Shown: positions 56,566 to 64,000, numbered from the stretch's first letter. The stretch: 64,000 nucleotides of DNA from Fibrella forsythiae (GCF_017353175.1 NZ_JAFMYW010000001.1:124001-188000), one strand, 5' to 3'. Made by a program: numbers and translations. The notes: a model not told the origin generated them from the sequence alone.

Positions 56566-57753
56566 ATGACAGGCTATACGGAAACCGAATTACGGGCATT
56601 GGTTCGAACCTTGGCCGCTACACAAATCTCCATGAACGGTGTCTCGCTCATCGATGGGGTGAAACAGGCCTTTAAAACCAAACCGTTTATCTACGGAACC
56701 CAGGGCAAGGGAGGCGGGGGCCTGAAACTGGGTGGTATCATGGCGGCATCTATCAACAATAAGGTTACGTTTAAAAATGGTAAACCAGCTTTTGAAGCAG
56801 GTAGCCAGGGGTATGCCTTTCAGACTGGTACCCGGCAAACGGTTCAGCGAAGGCATAATTACCAGATGATGGATATGTATTACGGAGACGGTGGAAACGT
56901 TGGGCTTCGGGCTGATCCGTTCATTATGGAATTTGTACTCTACGCGACAAAACTAAAGCCGCTTCCAACGCCAGGCTCTTCAGAACAGCTATCGGCAACT
57001 CAAACGCACGAAAACCATCCCTTTGCTCTGTTCAAAGCAATTGGTGTAGATAAAGCGTGGGAAAAAAACGCCGTAACGACCGCGGCGTATGGGCAGGATA
57101 CCTTCCGCGGGCATGATATGACGGGTACAAAAGAGTTGTCACGAATTATCCGCTGGTGCGTGGGCGAATTCGGGGGTACCATTATTTTCGAAGGCGTTGA
57201 TGTGTATTACGACCAGGTATTCAATGAATCGGCCAGGTTTGGCGATACCGAACTGGAGGCGGCTGATTTATTTCAATACTTCAAACCCGGGCATTCTGAG
57301 GCGAGCTTTGGCCATGGAAATGGCCGGATTATTTTTCACTGGCAGGGTACGCAGACCGTGCCGTCGAAACTTCTGTTTCTAACTTCGTGGAAATATGACT
57401 CGTTTGCGGCTGCCCAGTGGTACAAACTAACGCATCCGGAAAACTTTGAGTCGACTCTGAAATCCATACTTCACAACCCTGGTCAGATACGGCCAACAGG
57501 GACACCAACAAGTTGGGGGGGCGACACGTTCGATGCGAGTCACACCGCCAATAAATTAGGCAGTGTTGTTTATAAAACGAACGCATCGGCAGGCCATGGG
57601 GTGAAGAAAATCATAAAAATTGACGAGAAAGATATTGATGCCATTACCAATAAGATCAATATTCAGAACCGAAATCTGTGGAATAATTTTAGTGCCCTTC
57701 CGCAACATGTTGCTCCCTGGCAAATTGCCAAGTGGCTGGAAAGTATGGCTTAA
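56566..57753 (+). CDS. Unknown protein in the T6SS operon
   Basis: 395 residues, no signal peptide or membrane helix. The front is helical (about 1-35). A glycine-rich patch Q-G-K-G-G-G-G-L-K-L-G-G lies near 45-57, and a segment W-C-V-G-E-F-G-G-T-I-I-F-E-G-V-D-V-Y-Y near 198-216 is the most conserved-looking part. H-G-N-G-R-I-I-F-H-W follows at about 250. I recognise no catalytic family. Its position between TssK and the papain-like gene suggests an accessory or effector role. Confidence 0.5.
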   Translation: MTGYTETELRALVRTLAATQISMNGVSLIDGVKQAFKTKPFIYGTQGKGGGGLKLGGIMAASINNKVTFKNGKPAFEAGSQGYAFQTGTRQTVQRRHNYQMMDMYYGDGGNVGLRADPFIMEFVLYATKLKPLPTPGSSEQLSATQTHENHPFALFKAIGVDKAWEKNAVTTAAYGQDTFRGHDMTGTKELSRIIRWCVGEFGGTIIFEGVDVYYDQVFNESARFGDTELEAADLFQYFKPGHSEASFGHGNGRIIFHWQGTQTVPSKLLFLTSWKYDSFAAAQWYKLTHPENFESTLKSILHNPGQIRPTGTPTSWGGDTFDASHTANKLGSVVYKTNASAGHGVKKIIKIDEKDIDAITNKINIQNRNLWNNFSALPQHVAPWQIAKWLESMA

Positions 57754-57792
57754 CTTTTTCAGTTATCAGGTATTGTTTTACGCGCTCAGACC

Positions 57793-58566
57793 ATGCCTAT
57801 TCACCATGCGCCGCTCATTCAAACCGATCAACTGGTTCCCGGTGATATACTCATTGAATATGAAAATTCGCCAGAGCACTCACTCATGTGGCTTGGGGGG
57901 GGTAAGCCCATTGTTCACAGTGCCGAGGCCACCTTCAGCGGAATACTCAGGCAGTCGGCGAGAGGGTTTGGGGGGCAGGGCACGCCTTGTTTTGAGGTGT
58001 ACAGGAGCCTGAACAATGCGTTGGGCGCCAAAGTGAGCCAGTTTGCGGCCATATGGGCTACATCAAGTAATGATGCCCGCTACATATTTGCCAAAAACAA
58101 TCTTGATGAACTGAGTCTGATGACTCGCTTCAGTCAGGATCGTTTGGGGGGAGATGGCGGGCATTGGGATAATGAAGCCCGGGTACGTGCCGTTCGGGCA
58201 TATTGTCGGGTTATCAATAATCAGCCACTGAGTGCCATAGAGGGTGTTACCTGCTCACAATTTATTACCTACACCTACCAGGCCGCCAGTATTGCCCTGC
58301 TTGTTGCCCGTCATGCGCTAACGCGCGTTGTGATACAGGAAATTAACTCCCGCCTGTTACTGAACCAGTTACACAACGCCATGGCTTACGCAGCAGCAAC
58401 TGCCTCGTTGCGGTCAATTAGATTGGGGATAGATGCCACCATGCCGGATGCGTTCAAGGTGGATGCCAAAATCACCAGTGTCGATGTGTTAGCTGCCAAA
58501 TTGAGGCTCGATCCCCGCTTTGGGCACGTTGGTAATCTGGCAGGAGGCGATGAGGATAGCGATTAG
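57793..58566 (+). CDS. Permuted papain-like (NlpC/P60, YiiX-type) candidate effector
   Basis: 257 residues, no signal peptide. Residues about 12-50 read L-V-P-G-D-I-L-I-E-Y, then P-E-H-S-L-M-W (His29) and I-V-H-S-A-E-A (His42). Much later comes G-V-T-C-S-Q-F-I-T-Y-T-Y (Cys154). The His-before-Cys order is that of circularly permuted NlpC/P60 enzymes, which act as amidases, peptidases or acyltransferases. The C-terminal 90 residues are helical and Ala-rich. As the last gene of the T6SS operon it is a good effector candidate; the substrate (peptidoglycan, lipid or protein) is unknown. Confidence 0.62.
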   Translation: MPIHHAPLIQTDQLVPGDILIEYENSPEHSLMWLGGGKPIVHSAEATFSGILRQSARGFGGQGTPCFEVYRSLNNALGAKVSQFAAIWATSSNDARYIFAKNNLDELSLMTRFSQDRLGGDGGHWDNEARVRAVRAYCRVINNQPLSAIEGVTCSQFITYTYQAASIALLVARHALTRVVIQEINSRLLLNQLHNAMAYAAATASLRSIRLGIDATMPDAFKVDAKITSVDVLAAKLRLDPRFGHVGNLAGGDEDSD

Positions 58567-58596
58567 GTAAAATCACAACGTACCCGGAGCAACTGA

Positions 58597-59532
58597 TCAG
58601 GTGGGCATCACGGGACCGTGCAGGCTGCCGGGTGCCGCGGCCGTATCAAAAACAACACTCCGTTTCACCGTTCTGGCCATAGGGCAGATCACCGTTCTGA
58701 CAGCCATGCCCATGGCGTTTCTGGCTAGCTGAATAATCTGAGAACTGCTTGTATCACAGTGGATGACCAGCCCGTTGGCGTGCGTGCCCACATTGGAGGC
58801 CAGCGGGGATGCACCGTCCGAAATGATGATATGCACGTCTAAACGGGCTAACGTACCTGTTTCGACCCGCTGAATCAGATCGCGGTGGCCGTGATCGGCG
58901 CAAATCTCTACACCAATATGTATTCCGTCGATCACGACAGCGGCAGCTGACGTACCTGGCATAAACGTGAAGAGGTTTTGTTCGTACGTATCCAGTTCTT
59001 CACGATCTACATTTTTGTGGTAGGTCGCCATCAGCACTCCGTTATGAACCATGAAACAACTGTTCCGGGCAATGCCTTTCGTGATCTGTTGAGCGCGGAA
59101 AAAAGTGGCCGCCCGGATAACTGGTTCCCGCTCAACCCAGAACGTGGTGCCAGCCACTATCAACGTATTGGTGCCAGCCGTTAATGCACGCAATGAGGCT
59201 ACGAGCAGGTCTTTTTCCTGCTGCGAATACAGTGTATGCTTGCGTTTCTGCCCATTAAAAAGAGCTAACTGTCCCTGTGTGAGCCGGTTTGCTTCGTTGG
59301 CTGGCCCCCGGTAGCCATGAAACGTATCGTTGAGTTGCGTAACTACCTGCGCGGGCGTTTTTCGAAAAAAATATTCGGGTACCACCACAATGTGCAGCGG
59401 GTTTGCATCAATGGAGCTTTGAACGAACGATTCGTTGCAGAGCCTCTTCAGGATCGAAATGCGATCGGTAAGACTATCGGCCATGTGCTGCCAGGCTTCG
59501 GAGCGAAGGGAGATATTCAGAAGTCGGGCCAT
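58597..59532 (-). CDS. Nitrilase/carbon-nitrogen hydrolase-fold protein
   Basis: 311 residues, no signal peptide. The three catalytic residues are all found in order: Glu53 in V-V-P-E-Y-F, Lys173 in A-T-Y-H-K-N, and Cys211 in V-E-I-C-A-D-H-G. The strand before Cys (I-D-G-I-H-I-G-V) is typical. Nitrilase-fold enzymes cleave amide or nitrile C-N bonds. Last gene of the seven-gene minus-strand operon; the stop converges with that of the papain-like gene, 30 bases apart. Its role beside T6SS genes is unclear: effector, or an enzyme acting on a metabolite. Confidence 0.68.
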   Translation of the reverse strand: MARLLNISLRSEAWQHMADSLTDRISILKRLCNESFVQSSIDANPLHIVVVPEYFFRKTPAQVVTQLNDTFHGYRGPANEANRLTQGQLALFNGQKRKHTLYSQQEKDLLVASLRALTAGTNTLIVAGTTFWVEREPVIRAATFFRAQQITKGIARNSCFMVHNGVLMATYHKNVDREELDTYEQNLFTFMPGTSAAAVVIDGIHIGVEICADHGHRDLIQRVETGTLARLDVHIIISDGASPLASNVGTHANGLVIHCDTSSSQIIQLARNAMGMAVRTVICPMARTVKRSVVFDTAAAPGSLHGPVMPT

Positions 59533-59552
59533 CCGAAAAAGTAGTTATTGGG

Positions 59553-60305
59553 TTAGACTGGGATTTGCCTGGTGTTCAGGCATTGCTGGGCTTTTTGCAC
59601 GAAATCGAACGTATCAATACCATACATGTAGGTATAGTACAAATCCGGGTTGTGGCCAGTCACTACATCCTGGTAGACCTGGATGTACTGAATTTGATAG
59701 GCCTGTATCTGAGATTGAGTAAACAGGGTTGAGGGGGGATTGTCAAACCCATGCATGAACATTCGCCATTGTGATTCGCGGATATTGGCAGCGAGTGTCT
59801 CCACTCTTGCTTTATCGCCGAGATGCATATTCGATACACTCCAAATTTTCCACTGGGTGTACACTCGTTCGCAACTCTCTTTTGCATTTTTGTAGCTCGC
59901 TCCGGCACTCATATTTTCTCTGGCCGGACCATTATAATAAAGCGTTAAATCGTTATTCATCTTTTTGTACTGTTCGGAAATCGATGCTTCAACAAACGAA
60001 AGCATCGGTACCAATTCAGTTGGTCCTGTATAACCAAATGACTGAGCAATCTGATTGATTGGCTTTCCCAAATAGCGGGTCGCAAAATTGCGGGCGAAAA
60101 CATCCCACGCAATAATATGACAGCGCTGCGTTAATTTCGACCGTGCACCCGGGAGTAATTCTGCCTTCGGTTTATCTGGGGCTCCGTAGGGTAACACTTC
60201 TCGTACCGGCGTAGCTACATTCGCCGTTTCAAGTCTGACAAACACACCAAAGGACATCCTGAAAATAAGTTTACGTGAACGAGTAATAAATCCAATATTC
60301 GTCAA
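59553..60305 (-). CDS. Unknown protein, possible HNH-type nuclease
   Basis: 250 residues from ATG 60305 (ATG 60257 is an alternative). Near residue 59 it reads L-T-Q-R-C-H-I-I-A-W, and near 127-140 P-A-R-E-N-M-S-A-G-A-S-Y-K-N. This H-I-I ... E-N-x-x-x-G-x-S-x-x-N layout resembles a group of HNH/toxin nucleases in which His is the metal ligand and the second motif carries the Asn residues. The match is loose. The gene is 9 bases from the PLD gene and 20 bases from the nitrilase-fold gene. Confidence 0.4.
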   Translation of the reverse strand: MTNIGFITRSRKLIFRMSFGVFVRLETANVATPVREVLPYGAPDKPKAELLPGARSKLTQRCHIIAWDVFARNFATRYLGKPINQIAQSFGYTGPTELVPMLSFVEASISEQYKKMNNDLTLYYNGPARENMSAGASYKNAKESCERVYTQWKIWSVSNMHLGDKARVETLAANIRESQWRMFMHGFDNPPSTLFTQSQIQAYQIQYIQVYQDVVTGHNPDLYYTYMYGIDTFDFVQKAQQCLNTRQIPV

Positions 60306-60314
60306 AAAGGGGAA

Positions 60315-61724
60315 TTAATCGAATGTCAACGTGACGCCTTTTTCTTTTTTCAAAGTGGAATTATGATGCTTCATCATACTATTATAAACCGAGGCCACAT
60401 CGGTGTAAATAAAACTTTCTGCATTATTATTGGCGATAACTGCACTGGTAAAACCTGCGCTTCCCAGTAGTGTTATTTGTTTGCCCGACCGTAATTCGGC
60501 AAGAATCAATTTGTCATGCTGAAGTGCTTCGTGGGCGGTTACAACTGTCACTGGTTTTTGTAGATACACTTTTACTTTGTTGTAAATGAGCTGTCTAACC
60601 GCCTTCTTGACAAAGTATCCGGTGGCCTCGCTGTAGTAGGCACTTTCATCAATGAACAGCTCAATATCGACCCGGTGCTTCCAACTTAATGTACACAGGA
60701 AATCGACAATGCTTTTCAGCCCTTTTTGTTCATTACTTGGGCTCACCAAAAATTGCCGAATTATGATCTTGGAGGCATCTTGTAGGTGAGTTATTACGAA
60801 ATCCTGAATATCAATAATTGGGGCCAGCGCAACCTGTAGGTGATGATCCTCACTGTTGTAATCAATCAGTTTTTGGCCTATTTCTTTCCATAGCGGACTG
60901 GCCGACGGATTGGGCTGTTTCAGTAGATCCATGTACTGCCCGATCAAATGCCCAAGGCGCAGACTTTTAATATAGATGCAGCTTTCAAAGTTGATATCTT
61001 CCAGGCCTGAATAACTGATATTTGGCGAGCCAATTATGATTCCTTCGGCGTCAATCGTCCATACTTTATTGTGCATTTTCTGGATCTCGCCCGAGGGAAG
61101 GAATGCCTCCGACCGTTGCTTTGCTTTTTTGAATGCATTAATCGTATGCTGGTCTCTTGTGCCAAGAATCAGATCGATCGGAATCCTGTTTTTTAGTATA
61201 TAATCAAGGATGCTGTCCGAATACGATTTCCCGTGAGGGTACGGAAATTTGTCTACGGCAAGTCTCAGGCTGTGTTGCACATCGTTTCTGGTCGTGATAT
61301 AGTGCTTCACAACTTCCTTCAAATTGTGCGTTGTTGACCCGTATGCTGCCATATGGGGCACCAGTCTGGTAAGTACACTGTAGGCAAATGGCTTGAAGCG
61401 TTTACAAACCATGCCAAACATGCCAAGCGTTCGTTCATCACAATACTGAAGTATGAGGTTCAGTACGTTGCCGGGCACCAACTGAAACGGATCGGGAGGA
61501 AGTGGCTTTGGTGCCATTGGTTTGACTACCAGAGCCGTGTTGTTCACCACTGACGGGGGGGTAGTAACGACATGTGGTTGTGGGCGGCCTACTACCTGAA
61601 CGGGCGCTTTTGCCACTGCTTTCTGAGTACACATCTGTCCACAAGTATGACACTTGGCAGTAGATGAACTGGTACGTTGTAGTGTAAATTCACGTCTACA
61701 ACGGGTGCATACGTAAGTTGCCAT
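60315..61724 (-). CDS. Zinc-ribbon / F-box-like / double-HKD phospholipase-D protein, candidate T6SS effector
   Basis: 469 residues, no signal peptide. Domain order: a zinc ribbon with C6-x2-C9 and C25-x2-C28; a Pro/Val-rich linker (33-75); and an F-box-like helix set at about 80-120 (L-V-P-G-N-V-L-N-L-I-L then T-L-G-M-F-G-M-V-C-K-R-F). There are two PLD motifs, H218-x-K220-x4-D225 followed by I-I-G-S-P-N, and H403-x-K405-x4-E410 followed by L-L-G-S-A-G. Two HKD motifs make a full PLD active site; the second ends in Glu rather than Asp. PLD enzymes cleave phosphodiesters of lipids or nucleic acids. An F-box recruits Skp1/cullin ligases in eukaryotes, so the combination is striking. Part of the tight minus-strand operon. 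Confidence 0.65.
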   Translation of the reverse strand: MATYVCTRCRREFTLQRTSSSTAKCHTCGQMCTQKAVAKAPVQVVGRPQPHVVTTPPSVVNNTALVVKPMAPKPLPPDPFQLVPGNVLNLILQYCDERTLGMFGMVCKRFKPFAYSVLTRLVPHMAAYGSTTHNLKEVVKHYITTRNDVQHSLRLAVDKFPYPHGKSYSDSILDYILKNRIPIDLILGTRDQHTINAFKKAKQRSEAFLPSGEIQKMHNKVWTIDAEGIIIGSPNISYSGLEDINFESCIYIKSLRLGHLIGQYMDLLKQPNPSASPLWKEIGQKLIDYNSEDHHLQVALAPIIDIQDFVITHLQDASKIIIRQFLVSPSNEQKGLKSIVDFLCTLSWKHRVDIELFIDESAYYSEATGYFVKKAVRQLIYNKVKVYLQKPVTVVTAHEALQHDKLILAELRSGKQITLLGSAGFTSAVIANNNAESFIYTDVASVYNSMMKHHNSTLKKEKGVTLTFD

Positions 61725-61748
61725 TAGGATTCGGTTAAAGAGGGTCGG

Positions 61749-62546
61749 TTATTGAACGGCGTACAGTTTGCTGCCTTTACCCTGTGCGCCGTTGCACATC
61801 CGGCAGGCTGGCACTAAGTTGATAATGGAGTTGAGGCACCTTTTTTCTACAGCCAAACTCCCCCAGAGCATGCAACAAATGGTCAGGAATGTTTGCCCCT
61901 GACTCGATAGCGTGTAGCGGGCCGCCCGCGGAGTCATAAAGCCGACTCCTGCCTGCCAGGCCACATTCCAGTCGTATTCGCTTACATCTACGGTGTTTAA
62001 TACCCCGACATTGTTGGCTTCAAGGTCGGCAATTTGCCCTGCTTTAGTACCCACGCTAGCCCCGCCTGTATAGCCCGCATTGATGCTGCGTAAGACTTTG
62101 ATTATCGCCGAGCCGGGAGAAGCCTGAGGCTGCCTGTGGTCTACTTCAATAAACTCTTCTGGTAGGTAGATGCCGCAATAATGGCACGGAAAGCTGGGAA
62201 GTTGCTGAGTTATATAGTTTCCATTGGCCCGTTTAAACCTGAAAGGACGATTTTTGTAGTGATACATACGTCTCCAGCGCAGATCGGTTTTCACGTGTAG
62301 ATGATTGGCAAAATGAAGGGTTTCCAGCGTGGTGGCATTTGTGGCAGCAGTAGCAGCTGCTAGCGTGCTGCCCGGTAACGTGCCAAACGCATTAGCCAGC
62401 GAGAATGCGCCGGTCATACCATCCCGCTGCAATGTGTACTGACCCGGCAGGATCCCAAGTTTGCCGGTGGTTGTGGGTACATTACGGCCAGCTTTGGCAG
62501 AATACTGGACGTTATATCGATTCGTTAAATCAAGGACCGTTGGCAT
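61749..62546 (-). CDS. HNH endonuclease-domain protein, candidate effector
   Basis: 265 residues. The C-terminal half has a zinc-bound HNH: C121-x2-C124 (C-H-Y-C), I-E-V-D-H near 136-137 (catalytic His), and N-L-V-P-A-C-R-M-C-N near 243-252 with the second Cys pair. The front 110 residues are not recognised and contain an Ala/Thr-rich stretch. HNH toxins cut DNA and are common T6SS effectors; this one has no obvious immunity partner beside it, unless an adjacent small gene serves that role. 24 bases separate it from the PLD gene. Confidence 0.78.
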   Translation of the reverse strand: MPTVLDLTNRYNVQYSAKAGRNVPTTTGKLGILPGQYTLQRDGMTGAFSLANAFGTLPGSTLAAATAATNATTLETLHFANHLHVKTDLRWRRMYHYKNRPFRFKRANGNYITQQLPSFPCHYCGIYLPEEFIEVDHRQPQASPGSAIIKVLRSINAGYTGGASVGTKAGQIADLEANNVGVLNTVDVSEYDWNVAWQAGVGFMTPRAARYTLSSQGQTFLTICCMLWGSLAVEKRCLNSIINLVPACRMCNGAQGKGSKLYAVQ

Positions 62547-62576
62547 ATCGACGATGAGTTAAAGAAGGGAGCCAGA

Positions 62577-62756
62577 TCAGAGGTCACTGGTCAATGACTC
62601 GCCCTGCAAGGCTTTCTTTGCTTCCCGAATACTGGTCTTCACCCGCCTGATTGCCGGCCGGGCACGTACCCAGGCCACACTAAGGCCGAGCAGAAAAGTG
62701 GCTACCAGCATCAGGCTAATTTCGGTGATGGCCACCCAGGGTGATAGTGGGTTCAT
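62577..62756 (-). CDS. 59-residue single-helix membrane protein
   Basis: Starts at ATG 62756-62754, overlapping the upstream stop as ATGA. One transmembrane helix (about 12-30) and a basic C-terminal half (W-V-R-A-R-P-A-I-R-R). The tight overlap shows it is real. Unknown function; a T6SS accessory or immunity peptide is possible. Confidence 0.65.
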   Translation of the reverse strand: MNPLSPWVAITEISLMLVATFLLGLSVAWVRARPAIRRVKTSIREAKKALQGESLTSDL

Positions 62757-63250
62757 GAGGAAAGGGTCGTCTGGGTACGGTCTGTTTCGGCCAGCCCACG
62801 CCGCATCCGACCTTGCCAGGCCCGTAGCTCACCCCACTGCCCGTCATTGGCCAGCCGCGCCTGGTCGGGCCAGGTGGCCGGGTCATACGGATGCATGAGC
62901 GGACCGTTGTTGGTCAGAATGCGCTGAATAGTGCCGGGTGTTTGTCTGGAAAGATGGGCAAATGTTCTGATACCTGTCATCAGCAGAATTCGCTCAACGG
63001 GATCTGTTATACCAAGAATTTCGGTGAGTCGATCACTGCCGGGGAGGTTGTCCGGATCAATAATAGGCAGGCGGCTTTTCCGGAGTTGATCAATCCGTCG
63101 CTGCAACTGCTGCAACTGCTGAAGAAGCGTTAGCTGACGCCGTTTATACAGCTGCTGCCCAATCAGATACCCAAAAATTAACGCACCCTGAAGCATCAGA
63201 AAATGCAGCAGACTGGCGTGAAGCAGGTGGAACGGGTTTAGCTGGAACAT
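62753..63250 (-). CDS. Membrane-anchored protein with helix-hairpin-helix-like domain
   Basis: 165 residues. A hydrophobic helix near 12-32, then a Gln/Leu/Arg coiled-coil stretch (L-L-Q-Q-L-Q-Q-L-Q-R-R). Residues about 75-115 read L-T-E-I-L-G-I-T-D-P-V-E-R-I-L-L, G-I-R-T-F-A-H-L and T-I-Q-R-I-L. This is the pattern of a helix-hairpin-helix domain such as those in DUF4332-like proteins, here next to a membrane anchor. It starts 3 bases after the OmpA stop and overlaps the 59-residue gene. Role unknown; probable part of the secretion locus. Confidence 0.65.
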   Translation of the reverse strand: MFQLNPFHLLHASLLHFLMLQGALIFGYLIGQQLYKRRQLTLLQQLQQLQRRIDQLRKSRLPIIDPDNLPGSDRLTEILGITDPVERILLMTGIRTFAHLSRQTPGTIQRILTNNGPLMHPYDPATWPDQARLANDGQWGELRAWQGRMRRGLAETDRTQTTLSS

Positions 63251-63253
63251 GCT

Positions 63254-64000
63254 TTAGCGTTTAATCACAACGGTGACGCGGCGGTTGGCTAACCGGCCTT
63301 CGGGCGTAGCATTAGGGGCAATTGGCTCGCTTGAGCCTCGTCCCAGTGGTATGATTCGCCCGCCCCGAGCACCTGAGTTAACCAGAAACTGCCGTACGGC
63401 TGCTGCCCGTCGCATCGATAGTCGTTGATTGGCCGTTACTGAACCAACACTGTCGGTATGCCCCGTTACGCGCAGTGCTGCTCCGTGCGGTTGCCGTAGA
63501 AAAGGTACGGCATCGGCCACAAACCGATCTGTTTCCGGGGTACGGATAAAGGTGGTCTGGCCGCTCTCGAAATACAATTCCATCGGATGAAACAGATCGA
63601 TATAGCGCTGAGCATCAGCCAGCGAGCGCGCAGTTGTGGGCAATGCTTTGGTGAACTCAACTACTAGTGCCCCAGTTGAATCGTTAACGTACCTGAGCGT
63701 TGGTACCCGTTCGCTACGTACCTGAACCTGCCCTTCGTTGATTCCATCAGTGAGCAGCCGATCGGCAAGCGCAGCAGCGCGGGCTTTTCCCAGGTCTGGC
63801 GCTACGGTTGCTGAGGCTTCGTCGAGGGTATACTGGCCAGTAATGGCAACCGCCAAACCCGGATTAGCCAGTAGGTGCAGACTTAACCGGTCAATCGGAT
63901 TGTGCGCCGAACGGGCCAATTCATTGCCTGCCCGGCCAAACAAGGCACCCGGAAGCGTGGTGTGCCAATCGGGGCCGTGCTGTAGTACAAGCGGGGGCAG
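63254..64000 (-). CDS. OmpA-family protein (5' end beyond window)
   Basis: The frame is open to the window edge, so the N-terminus is missing; at least 248 residues are visible. The C-terminus is an OmpA peptidoglycan-binding domain: L-Y-F-E-S-G-Q-T-T-F near the domain start, the V-T-G-H-T-D-S-V-G motif, L-S-M-R-R-A-A-A-V-R, and G-R-G-S-S-E-P with a final N-R-R-V. It probably anchors the secretion apparatus to the cell wall. The upstream part has a second, weaker repeat of this layout (G-Q-Y-T-L-D-E-A). Confidence 0.82.
   Translation of the reverse strand: MPPLVLQHGPDWHTTLPGALFGRAGNELARSAHNPIDRLSLHLLANPGLAVAITGQYTLDEASATVAPDLGKARAAALADRLLTDGINEGQVQVRSERVPTLRYVNDSTGALVVEFTKALPTTARSLADAQRYIDLFHPMELYFESGQTTFIRTPETDRFVADAVPFLRQPHGAALRVTGHTDSVGSVTANQRLSMRRAAAVRQFLVNSGARGGRIIPLGRGSSEPIAPNATPEGRLANRRVTVVIKR

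Overview
The window is one continuous stretch of a Bacteroidota chromosome, most likely order Cytophagales (a Spirosoma-like lineage; the genus is an inference). The evidence is a mid-GC sequence with no visible Shine-Dalgarno pattern, DUF6089 outer-membrane proteins beside NAD kinase, MenA, a fasciclin lipoprotein, many polysaccharide-degrading enzymes and sulfatases, a PolA of Bacteroidota type, and TssN, which marks the type VI secretion subtype (T6SS-iii) found in this phylum. No rRNA, tRNA, CRISPR array, insertion sequence or prophage was seen.

Layout. 1-5.7 kb: the end of clpS, a sodium:solute symporter, exported beta-barrel proteins, a glycerophosphodiesterase lipoprotein and a metallophosphoesterase. 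5.7-10.2 kb: a pectin-degradation locus (esterase, decayed GH43, pectinesterase, GH28 polygalacturonase). 10.7-19 kb: a lipase-META fusion, a small lipoprotein, an MGH1-type glucosidase and two exported sulfatases. 19-28 kb: polA, a fasciclin lipoprotein, an orphan Rad52-like annealing protein, a GH20 hexosaminidase and an FAD oxidoreductase. 28-47.8 kb: mostly housekeeping genes (trpG/pabA, CBS-ACT, nadK, two DUF6089 barrels, M23 peptidase, CCA-adding enzyme, a degenerate YrdC, argS, glutathione peroxidase, menA, an RND efflux pair, a class III aminotransferase). 47.9-53.8 kb: an exported protein, a three-gene ligase/amidotransferase/ATP-grasp cluster and an orphan ABC ATPase.

54.1-64 kb is the most unusual part. 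A plus-strand operon (PAAR spike, TssN, TssK, an unknown protein, a permuted papain-like protein) converges on a tight seven-gene minus-strand operon. In transcription order that operon holds an OmpA protein, a helix-hairpin-helix-like membrane protein, a 59-residue membrane protein, an HNH nuclease, a zinc-ribbon/F-box-like/phospholipase-D protein, a possible second HNH-type protein and a nitrilase-fold protein. I read this as a type VI secretion accessory and effector island. The zinc ribbon + F-box-like + double HKD protein (60315-61724) is the best candidate for something undescribed, because an F-box implies action inside a eukaryotic cell.

Two DNA-level patterns run through the window and are not explained by the genes. 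First, the heptamer GGTACGT (either strand) occurs about 69 times by hand count against roughly 8 expected at random. It falls in all three reading frames, often extended to CAGGTACGTTG. Second, many intergenic gaps carry long, nearly perfect inverted repeats (stems of 12-36 bp) with unrelated sequences, mostly at 3' ends of genes and between convergent genes.
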